Assembly (NCBI GenBank): GCA_947501005.1
Contig: CANMTU010000001.1
Span: forward strand, 1,698,501-1,762,500
DNA: 64,000 nucleotides
Origin: an uncultured Erythrobacter sp.
GTDB taxonomy: Bacteria > Pseudomonadota > Alphaproteobacteria > Sphingomonadales > Sphingomonadaceae
Reading direction: 5' to 3'
The notes beneath the pieces were generated by a model. The model did not search any database and was not told the origin of the DNA. It saw only the letters and a list, made by a program, of their open reading frames with translations. The translations under genes and the position numbers were made by a program. Shown piece after piece: positions 57,177 through 64,000 of the stretch (its first letter is position 1; the number at the start of each line of letters is the position of its first letter).

Positions 57177-59477
57177 TCAATCGAACGTGTTGTCGCGCGG
57201 GAAGCCCTGCGGCGGCATCCGCCCCGCGCCGCCCCTGGCGACCTTCCACTGCCACATGTCGTTCTCGGTGCGCGTACGGCCTTCCTTGCCGCCCATCGTC
57301 CAGCTCAGGCCTTCCTCGAGCTTGAAGGTCAGCGCATCGGACAGGCCGCCGTCGCGATAGCTTTGCAGTTTCACGCCCTGCCCCTTGGCGAGGCTCGGCA
57401 GTTCCTCGAGGTTGAAGACGACGAGCTTGCGATTGTCACCCACCACGGCGACGTGGTCGTGGCTCTCCTCGATCACCCGCGCCACGCGTAGCTTCGCATC
57501 GCCCCGCAGGGTCACCACCTGCCGCCCCTTGCGGGTTTCGGCGAGCAGGTCGTCGGTCGCGGCGGCAAAACCCTTGCCGGTATCGGCGGCGAGCAGCACG
57601 CGCCGCCCTGCCTTGTGCGGAATGGCAGCGATGATCGCCGCGCTCGCATCGATGTCGAACGTGTTGCGGATCGGTTCCCCGAAGCCGCGCCCGCCGGGCA
57701 GCTTGTCCGCTCCCAGGGTGAAGAAGCGCCCCGTATCGGTCGCCAGCAGCAGCTTGTCGGTGGTTTGGGCATGAAGGACGAAGGCCGGGCCGTCGCCCTC
57801 CTTGTACTTGAACTCCTGGTCGAGCGGCAGGTGCCCCCTCGCCCCGCGCACCCAGCCCTTCTGTGACAGGATGATGGTCACCGGCTCCTTCTCGATCATC
57901 GCATCCATGCTGAATTCGACGGTCGGTTCGACCTCCATGATGGTCGTGCGTCGGCGGCCGAGCGGCGTATCCTCGCCATATTCCTTGCGCAGCCGATTGA
58001 GGTCGCGCTTCAACCGGGTGCGCTGGCGAGCGGGAGAATCGAGCAGTTTCTGCAGCTCGTCCTGCTCTTGCAGCAGGTCATCCTTCTCCTGCCGCAGCTG
58101 CATTTCCTCCAGCTTGCGCAAAGATCGCAGCCGCATGTTGAGGATCGCCTCGGCCTGCCGGTCGGTCAGGGCGAATTCCGCCATCATCACCGGCTTCGGC
58201 TCGTCCTCGGTACGGATGATCTCGATCACCCGGTCGAGATTGAGGTAGGCCGCGATATAGCCTTCGACCAGTTCCAGCCGCCGCGCGATCTGTTCGAGCC
58301 GGTGGCGGCTGCGGCGCTGGAGAATGTCGATCTGGCTCGCGATCCAGTTCGACAGCAATTCGTGCAGGCCCATCACGATCGGCGTGCGGGTGGCGTCGAG
58401 CACGTTGAGATTGAGCCCGAAGCGCGTTTCCATGTCGGTCAGCTTGAAGATGCTTTCCTTCAGCAGTTCTGGATCGATATTGCGGCTGCGCGGGACCAGC
58501 ACGATGCGGATCTGCTCGTCGCTTTCGTCGCGCACGTCCTCCAGGATCGGCAACTTGCGCTCACCGATGGCGTCGGCGATCTGCTCGATCAGCTTGCCCT
58601 TCTGCACCTGGTAAGGGATTTCGCTGATGACCAGCTGCCATTGCCCGCCACCCAGCCGTTCGATCCCCGCATCGCGGTCGGCCGGCTTGTCAGCCTCGGC
58701 GGCGTGGAAGCGGCCGCGTACGCGGAAACTGCCACGCCCGGTTTCGTAGGCCGCGCTGATCATCTCGGCGCTTTCGGGAACGACGCCGCCGGTCGCGAAA
58801 TCCGGCCCCTTGAACAGCTCCATCAACCGCGCGTGCTCGACCTGCGGATTGTCGATCACGGCGAGCGTCGCATCGACGATCTCCGCGACGTTGTGGCTGG
58901 GGATATTGGTCGCCATGCCGACCGCGATGCCGCTGGCCCCGTTGGCGAGGAGGTTGGGGAACAGGCCGGGGAAGATCTCCGGTTCCTGCTCCTCGCCATT
59001 ATAGGTCGGAATGAAGTCGACCGTGCCTTCGTCCAGCCCCTCCATCAGACGCAGCGCGGTACGGGTCAGCCGCGCCTCGGTATAGCGATAGGCCGCGGCA
59101 TTATCGCCGTCGATATTGCCGAAATTGCCCTGCCCCTCGACCAGGGGATAGCGCAGCGCGAAATCCTGCGCGAGGCGGACCATCGCATCGTAGACGCTCG
59201 CATCGCCGTGCGGGTGATACTTACCGATCACGTCACCCACCACGCGGGCGGATTTCTTGAACGCATCGGTCGGATTGAGCTTCAACTGCCGCATCGCCCA
59301 CAAGAGGCGGCGATGGACCGGCTTCAATCCGTCGCGCAGATCGGGCAGCGATCGCGCCGTGATGGTCGAGAGGGCATAGACCAGATACCGTTCCGACAAG
59401 GCGGAATCGAACGGGGCGTCGACGATGGCGTCGAACGGGTCTTTCTGGTCGTCGGCGGTGATATTGTCGGCAGGCAT
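57177..59477 (-). CDS. parC: DNA topoisomerase IV subunit A
   Basis: A 766-residue type IIA topoisomerase subunit that decatenates chromosomes with Par[23 protein letters not shown] and [14 protein letters not shown] form the N-terminus, [22 protein letters not shown] the helix-turn-helix, the catalytic Tyr132 is in YRYTEARL. The coiled-coil tower has [16 protein letters not shown] and [14 protein letters not shown]. The C-terminal domain is a short, degenerate beta-pinwheel with no GyrA box, so ParC, not GyrA. The start [10 protein letters not shown] is used; an upstream Met adds nine residues. Confidence 0.94.
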   Translation of the reverse strand: MPADNITADDQKDPFDAIVDAPFDSALSERYLVYALSTITARSLPDLRDGLKPVHRRLLWAMRQLKLNPTDAFKKSARVVGDVIGKYHPHGDASVYDAMVRLAQDFALRYPLVEGQGNFGNIDGDNAAAYRYTEARLTRTALRLMEGLDEGTVDFIPTYNGEEQEPEIFPGLFPNLLANGASGIAVGMATNIPSHNVAEIVDATLAVIDNPQVEHARLMELFKGPDFATGGVVPESAEMISAAYETGRGSFRVRGRFHAAEADKPADRDAGIERLGGGQWQLVISEIPYQVQKGKLIEQIADAIGERKLPILEDVRDESDEQIRIVLVPRSRNIDPELLKESIFKLTDMETRFGLNLNVLDATRTPIVMGLHELLSNWIASQIDILQRRSRHRLEQIARRLELVEGYIAAYLNLDRVIEIIRTEDEPKPVMMAEFALTDRQAEAILNMRLRSLRKLEEMQLRQEKDDLLQEQDELQKLLDSPARQRTRLKRDLNRLRKEYGEDTPLGRRRTTIMEVEPTVEFSMDAMIEKEPVTIILSQKGWVRGARGHLPLDQEFKYKEGDGPAFVLHAQTTDKLLLATDTGRFFTLGADKLPGGRGFGEPIRNTFDIDASAAIIAAIPHKAGRRVLLAADTGKGFAAATDDLLAETRKGRQVVTLRGDAKLRVARVIEESHDHVAVVGDNRKLVVFNLEELPSLAKGQGVKLQSYRDGGLSDALTFKLEEGLSWTMGGKEGRTRTENDMWQWKVARGGAGRMPPQGFPRDNTFD

Positions 59478-59573
59478 GCGCCTCGCCCTATCATCGCCAC
59501 GCACCGGCTAACAGGGTGGAACGCAGCCCTTCCCCCAGCCGTTCACCGATCAACACAAAATGAAGGAGTTCTC

Positions 59574-60128
59574 ATGACCAAAGTAATGATCCTCGCCACC
59601 GATGGCTTCGAACAGTCCGAGCTGATGAAGCCCAAGGCGAACCTCGAGGATGCCGGTATCGAAACCGAAGTCGTCAGCCTGGAAGCGGGCGAAATCAAGG
59701 GCTGGGACGAAGACGATTGGGGCCAGTCGGTCAAGGTCGACAAGACGGTCGATCAGGTGTCCAGCTGCGAAGGCTACGATGCGCTGCTGCTGCCCGGCGG
59801 CCAGATCAATCCCGACCTGCTGCGCGTGAACGACAAGGCCGTCGGCATCGTCAAGAAGTTCAACGACGCCGGAAAGCCGATTGCGGCCATCTGCCACGCC
59901 CCCTGGCTGCTGATCGAGGCAGGCATCCTCGAAGGTAAGACGGCGACCAGCTACAAGTCGATCCGCACCGACCTCAGGAATGCCGGCGCGAATGTGGTCG
60001 ATCAGGAAGTCGCCAAGGACGGCAACCTCATCACCAGCCGCAATCCGGACGACATCCCCGCCTTCTCCAAGGCCCTGATCGAAGCGCTCGGCCAGACGGC
60101 CAAGAAGGACGCGATGGAAACCGCGTAA
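59574..60128 (+). CDS. DJ-1/PfpI family protein
   Basis: A 184-residue protein of the DJ-1/PfpI (YhbO/Hsp31-like) type. VMILATDGFEQSEL at the N-terminus has the conserved Glu, and the nucleophile Cys is in PIAAICHAPWLLIEAG; DALLLPGGQINPDLLR is also typical. Members are deglycases or stress chaperones. A GAAGGAG site precedes the ATG. It is divergent from parC and ends with a hairpin terminator. Confidence 0.92.
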   Translation: MTKVMILATDGFEQSELMKPKANLEDAGIETEVVSLEAGEIKGWDEDDWGQSVKVDKTVDQVSSCEGYDALLLPGGQINPDLLRVNDKAVGIVKKFNDAGKPIAAICHAPWLLIEAGILEGKTATSYKSIRTDLRNAGANVVDQEVAKDGNLITSRNPDDIPAFSKALIEALGQTAKKDAMETA

Positions 60129-60153
60129 CCCCCGGGCATGATATGCCACGTCG

Positions 60154-60187
60154 AACCCCGCCGGAGCGATCTGGCGGGGTTCTTTAC
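60154..60187 (+). terminator. Hairpin terminator after the DJ-1 gene
   Basis: AACCCCGCC pairs perfectly with GGCGGGGTT over ten bases, followed by CTTTAC. The T tract is short but the stem is nine pairs; probable intrinsic terminator. Confidence 0.7.
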
Positions 60188-60268
60188 ATTCGGACGCCTC
60201 TCTGCCTTTGCCGCCGACCCGGCGAAATGCTCGCGGTTACGGCGCTGGGTACAGATCAACCCGGCGGT

Positions 60269-60598
60269 TCAGACCCGCCGCATGTCATAGCTTTCGGGCG
60301 GAATCTCGACTTCGAGCCCGTCCAGCCCGTCCTCCAGCGTGATCTGGCATGACAGGCGGCTGGTGCGGCGCACTCCTGCGGCAAGGTCGAGCATGTCCTC
60401 TTCCTCCTCGCTGGCTTCCCCCAACCGTTCGAACCAATCAGCGGCGACGATGACGTGACAGGTCGAGCAGGCCATTTGCCCCTCGCAGGTTCCCTCCAGC
60501 CGCATCCCGGCCCGCTGGGCGGCGCGCAGGAGGCTTTCCCCGGCCTCGCCTTCTGCTTCGATGGTCTCGCCTTCAGCCGTGATGAATTTGAGTCTCAC
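60269..60598 (-). CDS. [2Fe-2S] ferredoxin, adrenodoxin/ISC type
   Basis: A 109-residue electron carrier. Cluster ligands are C-E-G-Q-M-A-C-S-T-C near residue 40 (spacing C-x5-C-x2-C) and the fourth Cys in SRLSCQI. The CEGQMACSTCHV and ASEEEEDMLDLA motifs are those of the adrenodoxin/Fdx group that supply electrons to Fe-S assembly. The GTG start overlaps the stop of the cysteine desulfurase gene, so it is co-translated with an Fe-S sulfur donor. Confidence 0.9.
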   Translation of the reverse strand: MRLKFITAEGETIEAEGEAGESLLRAAQRAGMRLEGTCEGQMACSTCHVIVAADWFERLGEASEEEEDMLDLAAGVRRTSRLSCQITLEDGLDGLEVEIPPESYDMRRV

Positions 60599-61671
60599 AA
60601 GCCCTGCGCCTCTGCCGCGGCGTTGATCGAGCGGGCCGCGTGCTCGATCTCGTCCATCGTGGTGTAGCGCCCGAAGCCCAGTCGGATCGAGCTTTTCGCC
60701 TGCTTGTCGGACAGGCCGATGGCTTTCAGCACATGGCTCGGCCGGCCCGATCCGCTGGCGCAGGCGGATCCGGCGGAAAACATCACGTCGCGCACCTCGC
60801 TCATCAGCCGGTTCACGTCGAGCCCCTTGCGCCGGATGTTGAGGTTGCCGTGCCAGCGCGCCTCGGCGCTGCCGTTGAGGTCCCAGTCGCCGAACAGGTC
60901 CAGCGACCGGTGCCACAGTTTCTCGACATGTTCGGCGTCGCGTTCCATCCGCTCCTTCGCCTCTTTCGCCGCGGCGCCCATCCCCGCGATCAGGGCCGGG
61001 CTGAGCGTGCCCGAGCGCATGCCGAACTCCTGTCCGCCGCCGGTCTGCACCTCGGTGAGATCGAGGCCGTCGCGCACCCATAGCGCGCCGATGCCCTTCG
61101 GCCCGTGGAACTTGTGGGCGCTGATGGCAATCATGTCGGCGCCCGTCACCTCGATCCGGCCATAGGCCTGCACCGCGTCGCACAGGAACAGGGCGTTGGC
61201 CCCCTTGGCCTTGCGATGCCATTCCACCGTCGGCTGGATTGTGCCGATCTCGTTGTTGACCGCCATCACGCAGACGAGCCGCGTATCGTTCGGCAAGTCC
61301 TGCCGCGTGTTGCACTGCCCGTCCTGCGCGACGTTAAGTACATGCGTCTTGCCGACCGCATGTGCCGTATCGAGAACGGCAGCATGTTCGATGGCGGAGA
61401 CCGAGACGGTGCCATCCGCCCCGCTGCCGCGAATGGCAAGGTTGATCGCCTCGGTCGCGCCGCCGGTGAAGACGACCCGGCCGCCTGAGGGAAACAGCGC
61501 GGCGACCTGTTCGCGCGCGATCTCGACCGCGGCCCTCGCCTGCCGGCCCATGCGGTGCGGACTTGCCGGATTGCCGAAGCCGGTGCCGCCCGGCCCGTCG
61601 AGCCAGCGCAGCATGGCATCGCGCGCCTCGGGCGCGAGCGGAGTGGTGGCCTGGTAGTCGAGATAGATCAT
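60595..61671 (-). CDS. Cysteine desulfurase, IscS/NifS-like (first copy)
   Basis: A 358-residue PLP enzyme that removes sulfur from cysteine. MIYLDYQATTPLAPEARDAM opens the protein, IEHAAVLDTAH has the cofactor-stacking His, SAHKFHGPKGIGALWV the PLP Lys, and FSAGSACASGSGRPSHVL the reactive Cys loop. The start directly yields the family start. It overlaps the ferredoxin gene. A second homologue lies about 110 bases upstream on the same strand. Confidence 0.92.
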   Translation of the reverse strand: MIYLDYQATTPLAPEARDAMLRWLDGPGGTGFGNPASPHRMGRQARAAVEIAREQVAALFPSGGRVVFTGGATEAINLAIRGSGADGTVSVSAIEHAAVLDTAHAVGKTHVLNVAQDGQCNTRQDLPNDTRLVCVMAVNNEIGTIQPTVEWHRKAKGANALFLCDAVQAYGRIEVTGADMIAISAHKFHGPKGIGALWVRDGLDLTEVQTGGGQEFGMRSGTLSPALIAGMGAAAKEAKERMERDAEHVEKLWHRSLDLFGDWDLNGSAEARWHGNLNIRRKGLDVNRLMSEVRDVMFSAGSACASGSGRPSHVLKAIGLSDKQAKSSIRLGFGRYTTMDEIEHAARSINAAAEAQGL

Positions 61672-61697
61672 GCGGACCGTCTAACCGCTCACCCCGC

Positions 61698-61764
61698 GCC
61701 TGTCGAAGGGTCGTTCCGATTTCCTTGGTGCGTGCCCAGAGAGAAAGACAGTGCTTCGACAGGC
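61698..61764. repeat. Inverted repeat of a dispersed intergenic element
   Basis: GCCTGTCGAAG (61698-61708) and CTTCGACAGGC (61754-61764) are exact inverted copies in the gap between the two desulfurase genes, the second continuing as TGAGGACGAACGA. The CTTCGACAGGCTGAGGACGAAC sequence is a frequent intergenic repeat in sphingomonad genomes (recall). It could act as a transcript hairpin. Confidence 0.65.
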
Positions 61765-61778
61765 TGAGGACGAACGAC

Positions 61779-62933
61779 TTATTTCGGTTCCGCCAAATCC
61801 AGCCACACTTCGCAGAACCGCTCGATTTCGGCGCGGGTCGTGTTCCAGCCCACGCTGACCCGAATTGTGTTCGCCGCGATCTCCGGCTCCACCTGCATGG
61901 CTTCGAGTACGCGACTGGTCTTCATCGTCCCGCTTGAGCATGCGCTGCCCTGGCTGACGGCAATGCCCGCCATGTCGAACCGCATGACCTGCGCGGTGGC
62001 GGACATGTTCGGCATGGCAATGGCCCGGATGTAGGGCGTGGGATCGGACAGACGGTCGGACAGCCAGGTGCCGCCGAGTTGGCGGCAATCCTGCGCCAGA
62101 ACATCGAACGGTTCGAGGATTTCTGGAGCGACATAGGGATCGGCGCATGCCTCCAGCGCCGCCGCCATGCCCAGCGCGCCGGGCAGGTTTTCCGTCCCCC
62201 GCCGATACCCACGCTCTTGCCCGCCCGATGGCTTCAGCATGGCGTAGTCCTTCACGAGCAACGCGCCGATACCGATCGGACCACCGAATTTGTGGGCCGA
62301 TATCATGGCCATATCGCAATCCGGCAGGGTCCATTTGCCCGCGCTTTGCGCGCAATCGACCAGCAGGATCCGGTTTTGCGCCCCTACGGTGTCGCGGATC
62401 GCCTCGATGTCCTGCCGGTTGCCGATTTCGGAATTGACGTACTGGACCGCAACCAACGGACGTTCGCGCGCAGCCGCCTCGACAAGGTTTTCCATGTCAA
62501 GCGCGCCATCGGCCATAACGAACAGGCGTTCCGCATCCTTAGCCGCCTGCACAACGCAATCATGCTCGACCGTACTGACCAACCGTGCCCCGGCCTCGGC
62601 ATTATGCAGCGCCAATGCAGCCGCCTCGCTCGCGCCACTGGTGAAGATCAGCTCGCCATCCCAGCTCAGCGCCGCCTTGATGCGTTCGCGCGCATCTTCA
62701 AGCGCCGCCCGCGCCTTGCGCCCCTCGGCATGGGGCGAGCTGGGATTGGCCCACAGCGCGAAGCCTTCCTCCATCGCGCGGCGCGCTTCGGGGCGCAGCG
62801 GAGTGGTCGCGGCATGGTCGAGATAAATGCGGTCCGGAATGAGACGTGGCCTTAAACAATTGCGAAATACGCGCGTAACACTATATAGCCCGCGACCTTG
62901 CGCAAGGGGTGCTGCCCCGGCGCCGACCGACAT
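61779..62933 (-). CDS. Cysteine desulfurase, NifS-like (second copy)
   Basis: A PLP enzyme of the same family as its downstream neighbour: IYLDHAATTPLRPEARRAM, VEHDCVVQAAKD, MISAHKFGGPIGIGALLV (PLP Lys), GGQERGYRRGTENL and the Cys loop VSQGSACSSGTMKTSRVL. With the only in-frame ATG upstream the protein has 384 residues, about 34 more than needed before the usual start IYLDHAATT; a rare start closer to that motif is possible. The two copies are clearly diverged, so a specialised role such as tRNA thiolation or a redundant Fe-S sulfur source is conceivable. Confidence 0.88.
   Translation of the reverse strand: MSVGAGAAPLAQGRGLYSVTRVFRNCLRPRLIPDRIYLDHAATTPLRPEARRAMEEGFALWANPSSPHAEGRKARAALEDARERIKAALSWDGELIFTSGASEAAALALHNAEAGARLVSTVEHDCVVQAAKDAERLFVMADGALDMENLVEAAARERPLVAVQYVNSEIGNRQDIEAIRDTVGAQNRILLVDCAQSAGKWTLPDCDMAMISAHKFGGPIGIGALLVKDYAMLKPSGGQERGYRRGTENLPGALGMAAALEACADPYVAPEILEPFDVLAQDCRQLGGTWLSDRLSDPTPYIRAIAMPNMSATAQVMRFDMAGIAVSQGSACSSGTMKTSRVLEAMQVEPEIAANTIRVSVGWNTTRAEIERFCEVWLDLAEPK
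62860..62887 (+). promoter_or_regulatory. Likely promoter of the alpha/beta hydrolase gene
   Basis: TTGCGA (62860-62865) and TATATA (62882-62887) with a 16-base spacer lie about 65 bases before the hydrolase ATG, in an AT-rich patch unusual for the window. The opposite-strand desulfurase gene would begin within or beyond this patch, which supports a later start for that gene. Confidence 0.5.
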
Positions 62934-62953
62934 TCTACCGACAGGATTGCTTC

Positions 62954-63610
62954 ATGCCGACCGTGATCTTTCCCGGCCCCGAAGGCCGCCTCGAAGGCCG
63001 TTTCTCTCCCGCCCCGCGCCCGCGCGCGCCGGTGGCGATGATCCTTCACCCGCATCCCCAGGGCGGCGGCACGATGAACGAGCAGATCACGCAGAAGCTC
63101 TACAAGAATTTCGTCGATCGCGGCTTTGCGACCCTGCGCTTCAATTTTCGCGGCGTCGGCCGCAGCCAGGGCAGTTTCGACAATGGCGTCGGGGAATTGA
63201 GCGATGCGGCCAGCGCGCTCGACTGGGTGCAGCAGATCCATCCCGAAGCGCAGGTGACGTGGGTCGCCGGGGTCAGCTTCGGTTCGCTGATCGGCATGCA
63301 ATTGCTGATGCGCCGTCCGGAAATTCGCGGGTTCCTCTCGATCGGCGCCCCGGCGAGCATGTATGACTTCAGCTTCCTCGCCCCCTGTCCGGCGAGCGGG
63401 ATCTTCATTCACGGCGCGCAGGACACGGTGGTGCAGCCCAACGCGGTGCAGAAGCTGGTCGACAAGCTTCGCACGCAGAAGCACATCACCATCCACCACG
63501 AAGAAATCCCCCGCGCGAACCATTTCTTCGAGAACGAGCAGACCGAACTGATGGCCGCGGTCGACAACTATCTGAATTTCCGGCTCGATCCGGCCTGCCC
63601 GATCACCTGA
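62954..63610 (+). CDS. Alpha/beta hydrolase, DUF/X-Pro-dipeptidase-like small type
   Basis: A 218-residue alpha/beta hydrolase: PVAMILHPHPQGGGTMNEQIT with the oxyanion HPHP, TLRFNFRGVGRSQGSFD, nucleophile elbow GVSFGSLIGMQL, GIFIHGAQDTVVQP and the His in IPRANHFFENE. The order matches the small LHPHPxxGG family often annotated as alpha/beta hydrolase next to Fe-S genes in alphaproteobacteria. Substrate is unknown. The ATG follows AGGA by eight bases. Confidence 0.87.
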   Translation: MPTVIFPGPEGRLEGRFSPAPRPRAPVAMILHPHPQGGGTMNEQITQKLYKNFVDRGFATLRFNFRGVGRSQGSFDNGVGELSDAASALDWVQQIHPEAQVTWVAGVSFGSLIGMQLLMRRPEIRGFLSIGAPASMYDFSFLAPCPASGIFIHGAQDTVVQPNAVQKLVDKLRTQKHITIHHEEIPRANHFFENEQTELMAAVDNYLNFRLDPACPIT

Positions 63611-63635
63611 CGGGCGAGGATTTCGGATCATTTTA

Positions 63636-63661
63636 CGGAGCGCGCAGGCCCGCGCGCTCCG
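63636..63661. terminator. Perfect 10-bp hairpin after the hydrolase gene, no T tract
   Basis: CGGAGCGCGC and GCGCGCTCCG pair exactly around AGGCCC, 25 bases after the stop. No T-run follows on either strand. It could end or protect the transcript. Confidence 0.4.
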
Positions 63662-63705
63662 TGAAACGCCCTGTGCGCACGACGAACTTGCGGGGCTCAG
63701 CGTAA

Positions 63706-63735
63706 TGTTGTATCGTTATTGTTACAATATAACGT
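63706..63735. promoter_or_regulatory. AT-rich palindromic operator-like site upstream of tonB
   Basis: GTTGTATCGTTATTGTTACA then ATATAACG contains GTTACAATATAAC, a 13-base near-palindrome. It stands out from the GC-rich surroundings and lies 15-40 bases before the GTG. The form resembles AT-rich metal-regulator boxes (Zur/Fur type), but the exact regulator is inference. Confidence 0.45.
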
Positions 63736-63749
63736 GAGAGGAGCCTGCC

Positions 63750-64000
63750 GTGTCCTATATCGATCAATCCAGCCGCCCTTCACCCGCCTCGATGGCCGCA
63801 GTCATTGGCATCCATGTCGGCATCGGGGGCCTGCTGATCGCCGGGCTGACGGTGAGCGGAGTGATTGCTGAGATAGACAAACCCCTGCCCGTCACCGAAT
63901 TTCCGGTAACGCCGCCGCCGCCCCCTCCGCCGCCGCCGACCCCGGATACGACACCGCGTCAATCCGACCCGGTAACGCCGGCGACCAATCCCCCCGCCGC
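63750..64000 (+). CDS. tonB: TonB-family energy transducer, N-terminal part (continues past window)
   Basis: The first 83 residues are visible. A short cytoplasmic part (MSYIDQSSRPSPAS) is followed by one TM segment AVIGIHVGIGGLLIAGLTVSG and a proline-rich spacer with a run of nine Pro. This is the build of TonB, which couples the proton motive force to outer-membrane receptors. The GTG is preceded by GAGAGGAG. exbB/exbD may follow outside the window. The window also encodes a large receptor far to the left. Confidence 0.88.
   Translation, partial: MSYIDQSSRPSPASMAAVIGIHVGIGGLLIAGLTVSGVIAEIDKPLPVTEFPVTPPPPPPPPPTPDTTPRQSDPVTPATNPPA

Noticed and set aside
57177..59477. Could the topoisomerase gene be gyrA?
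   Set aside because: It is too short and lacks the GyrA-box; the C-terminal domain is the degenerate ParC type.
58068..59573. Plus-strand frame opposite parC that runs into the DJ-1 gene
   Set aside because: Only the part from the ATG with a GAAGGAG site encodes the DJ-1 protein; the rest is a parC shadow.

Overview
The window is a gene-dense, high-GC chromosomal segment of an alphaproteobacterium. The best fit is Sphingomonadales, probably Erythrobacteraceae (Erythrobacter, Qipengyuania or Altererythrobacter-like). This is inferred from gene content, not from a search: a GANTC methyltransferase of the CcrM type, a three-subunit proton-translocating transhydrogenase preceded by a tiny aa3-oxidase subunit IV-like gene, a short-form HisG, a K+-independent H+-pyrophosphatase, a large TonB-dependent receptor, and very frequent TGATG/ATGA/GTGA gene overlaps. 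No insertion sequence, integrase, CRISPR array or rRNA was found. One tRNA, tRNA-Phe(GAA), is present.

Layout. 1-4.2 kb: the end of a pirin, a short-chain dehydrogenase, an epoxide-hydrolase-like enzyme, a convergent DUF2332 gene, and an AT-richer orphan Imm11-type immunity gene. 4.2-7.5 kb: hisG-hisD-nusB-thiL as a tight operon. 7.6-12.2 kb: H+-PPase, thioesterase II, EcsC-like protein, a TonB-C-domain lipoprotein. 12.2-19.3 kb: uvrC, divergent APC permease and flavoprotein, then a TonB-dependent receptor. 19.5-21.6 kb: infA, maf, a short RNase E/G homologue and yacG. 21.7-22.8 kb: tRNA-Phe followed by about 1.1 kb with no intact gene; it holds what looks like a frameshifted HPr-kinase-like relic. 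22.8-29.7 kb: CPA1 antiporter, GNAT, purC, an M16 peptidase, purS-purQ.

29.8-36.8 kb: a membrane PAS-GGDEF-EAL protein, glmS, a DMT transporter and cpaF. 36.8-41.5 kb: small membrane and entericidin-like proteins, a DUF938/ABA4-like/NAD-binding operon with dgt, and a secreted subtilisin. 41.6-45.9 kb: a racemase homologue with both catalytic cysteines replaced, a small protein, and pntB-pntAB-pntAA with the microgene upstream. 46.0-53.4 kb: an NtrC-family regulator, hemerythrin, folP, ccrM, an SDR, rnhB and a PQQ-type sugar dehydrogenase lipoprotein. 53.4-57.1 kb: GNAT, DUF1285, Nudix, CCA-adding enzyme, and a secreted PRC-like repeat protein. 57.2-64.0 kb: parC, a DJ-1/PfpI protein, ferredoxin plus two cysteine desulfurases, an alpha/beta hydrolase and the start of a tonB gene.

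Most genes are housekeeping: histidine, purine, thiamine and folate synthesis, tRNA maturation, DNA repair and topology, redox balance and Fe-S assembly. The most interesting signals are regulatory or evolutionary: the ccrM upstream region carries a perfect DnaA box, three GANTC sites and a long inverted repeat; a palindromic dispersed repeat lies in frame inside the start of pntB; a sigma54-activator homologue has lost the key Thr of GAFTGA; rnhB and the sugar dehydrogenase start on the same CATG in opposite directions; and a decayed kinase lies next to tRNA-Phe. No wholly new multi-gene system is visible.
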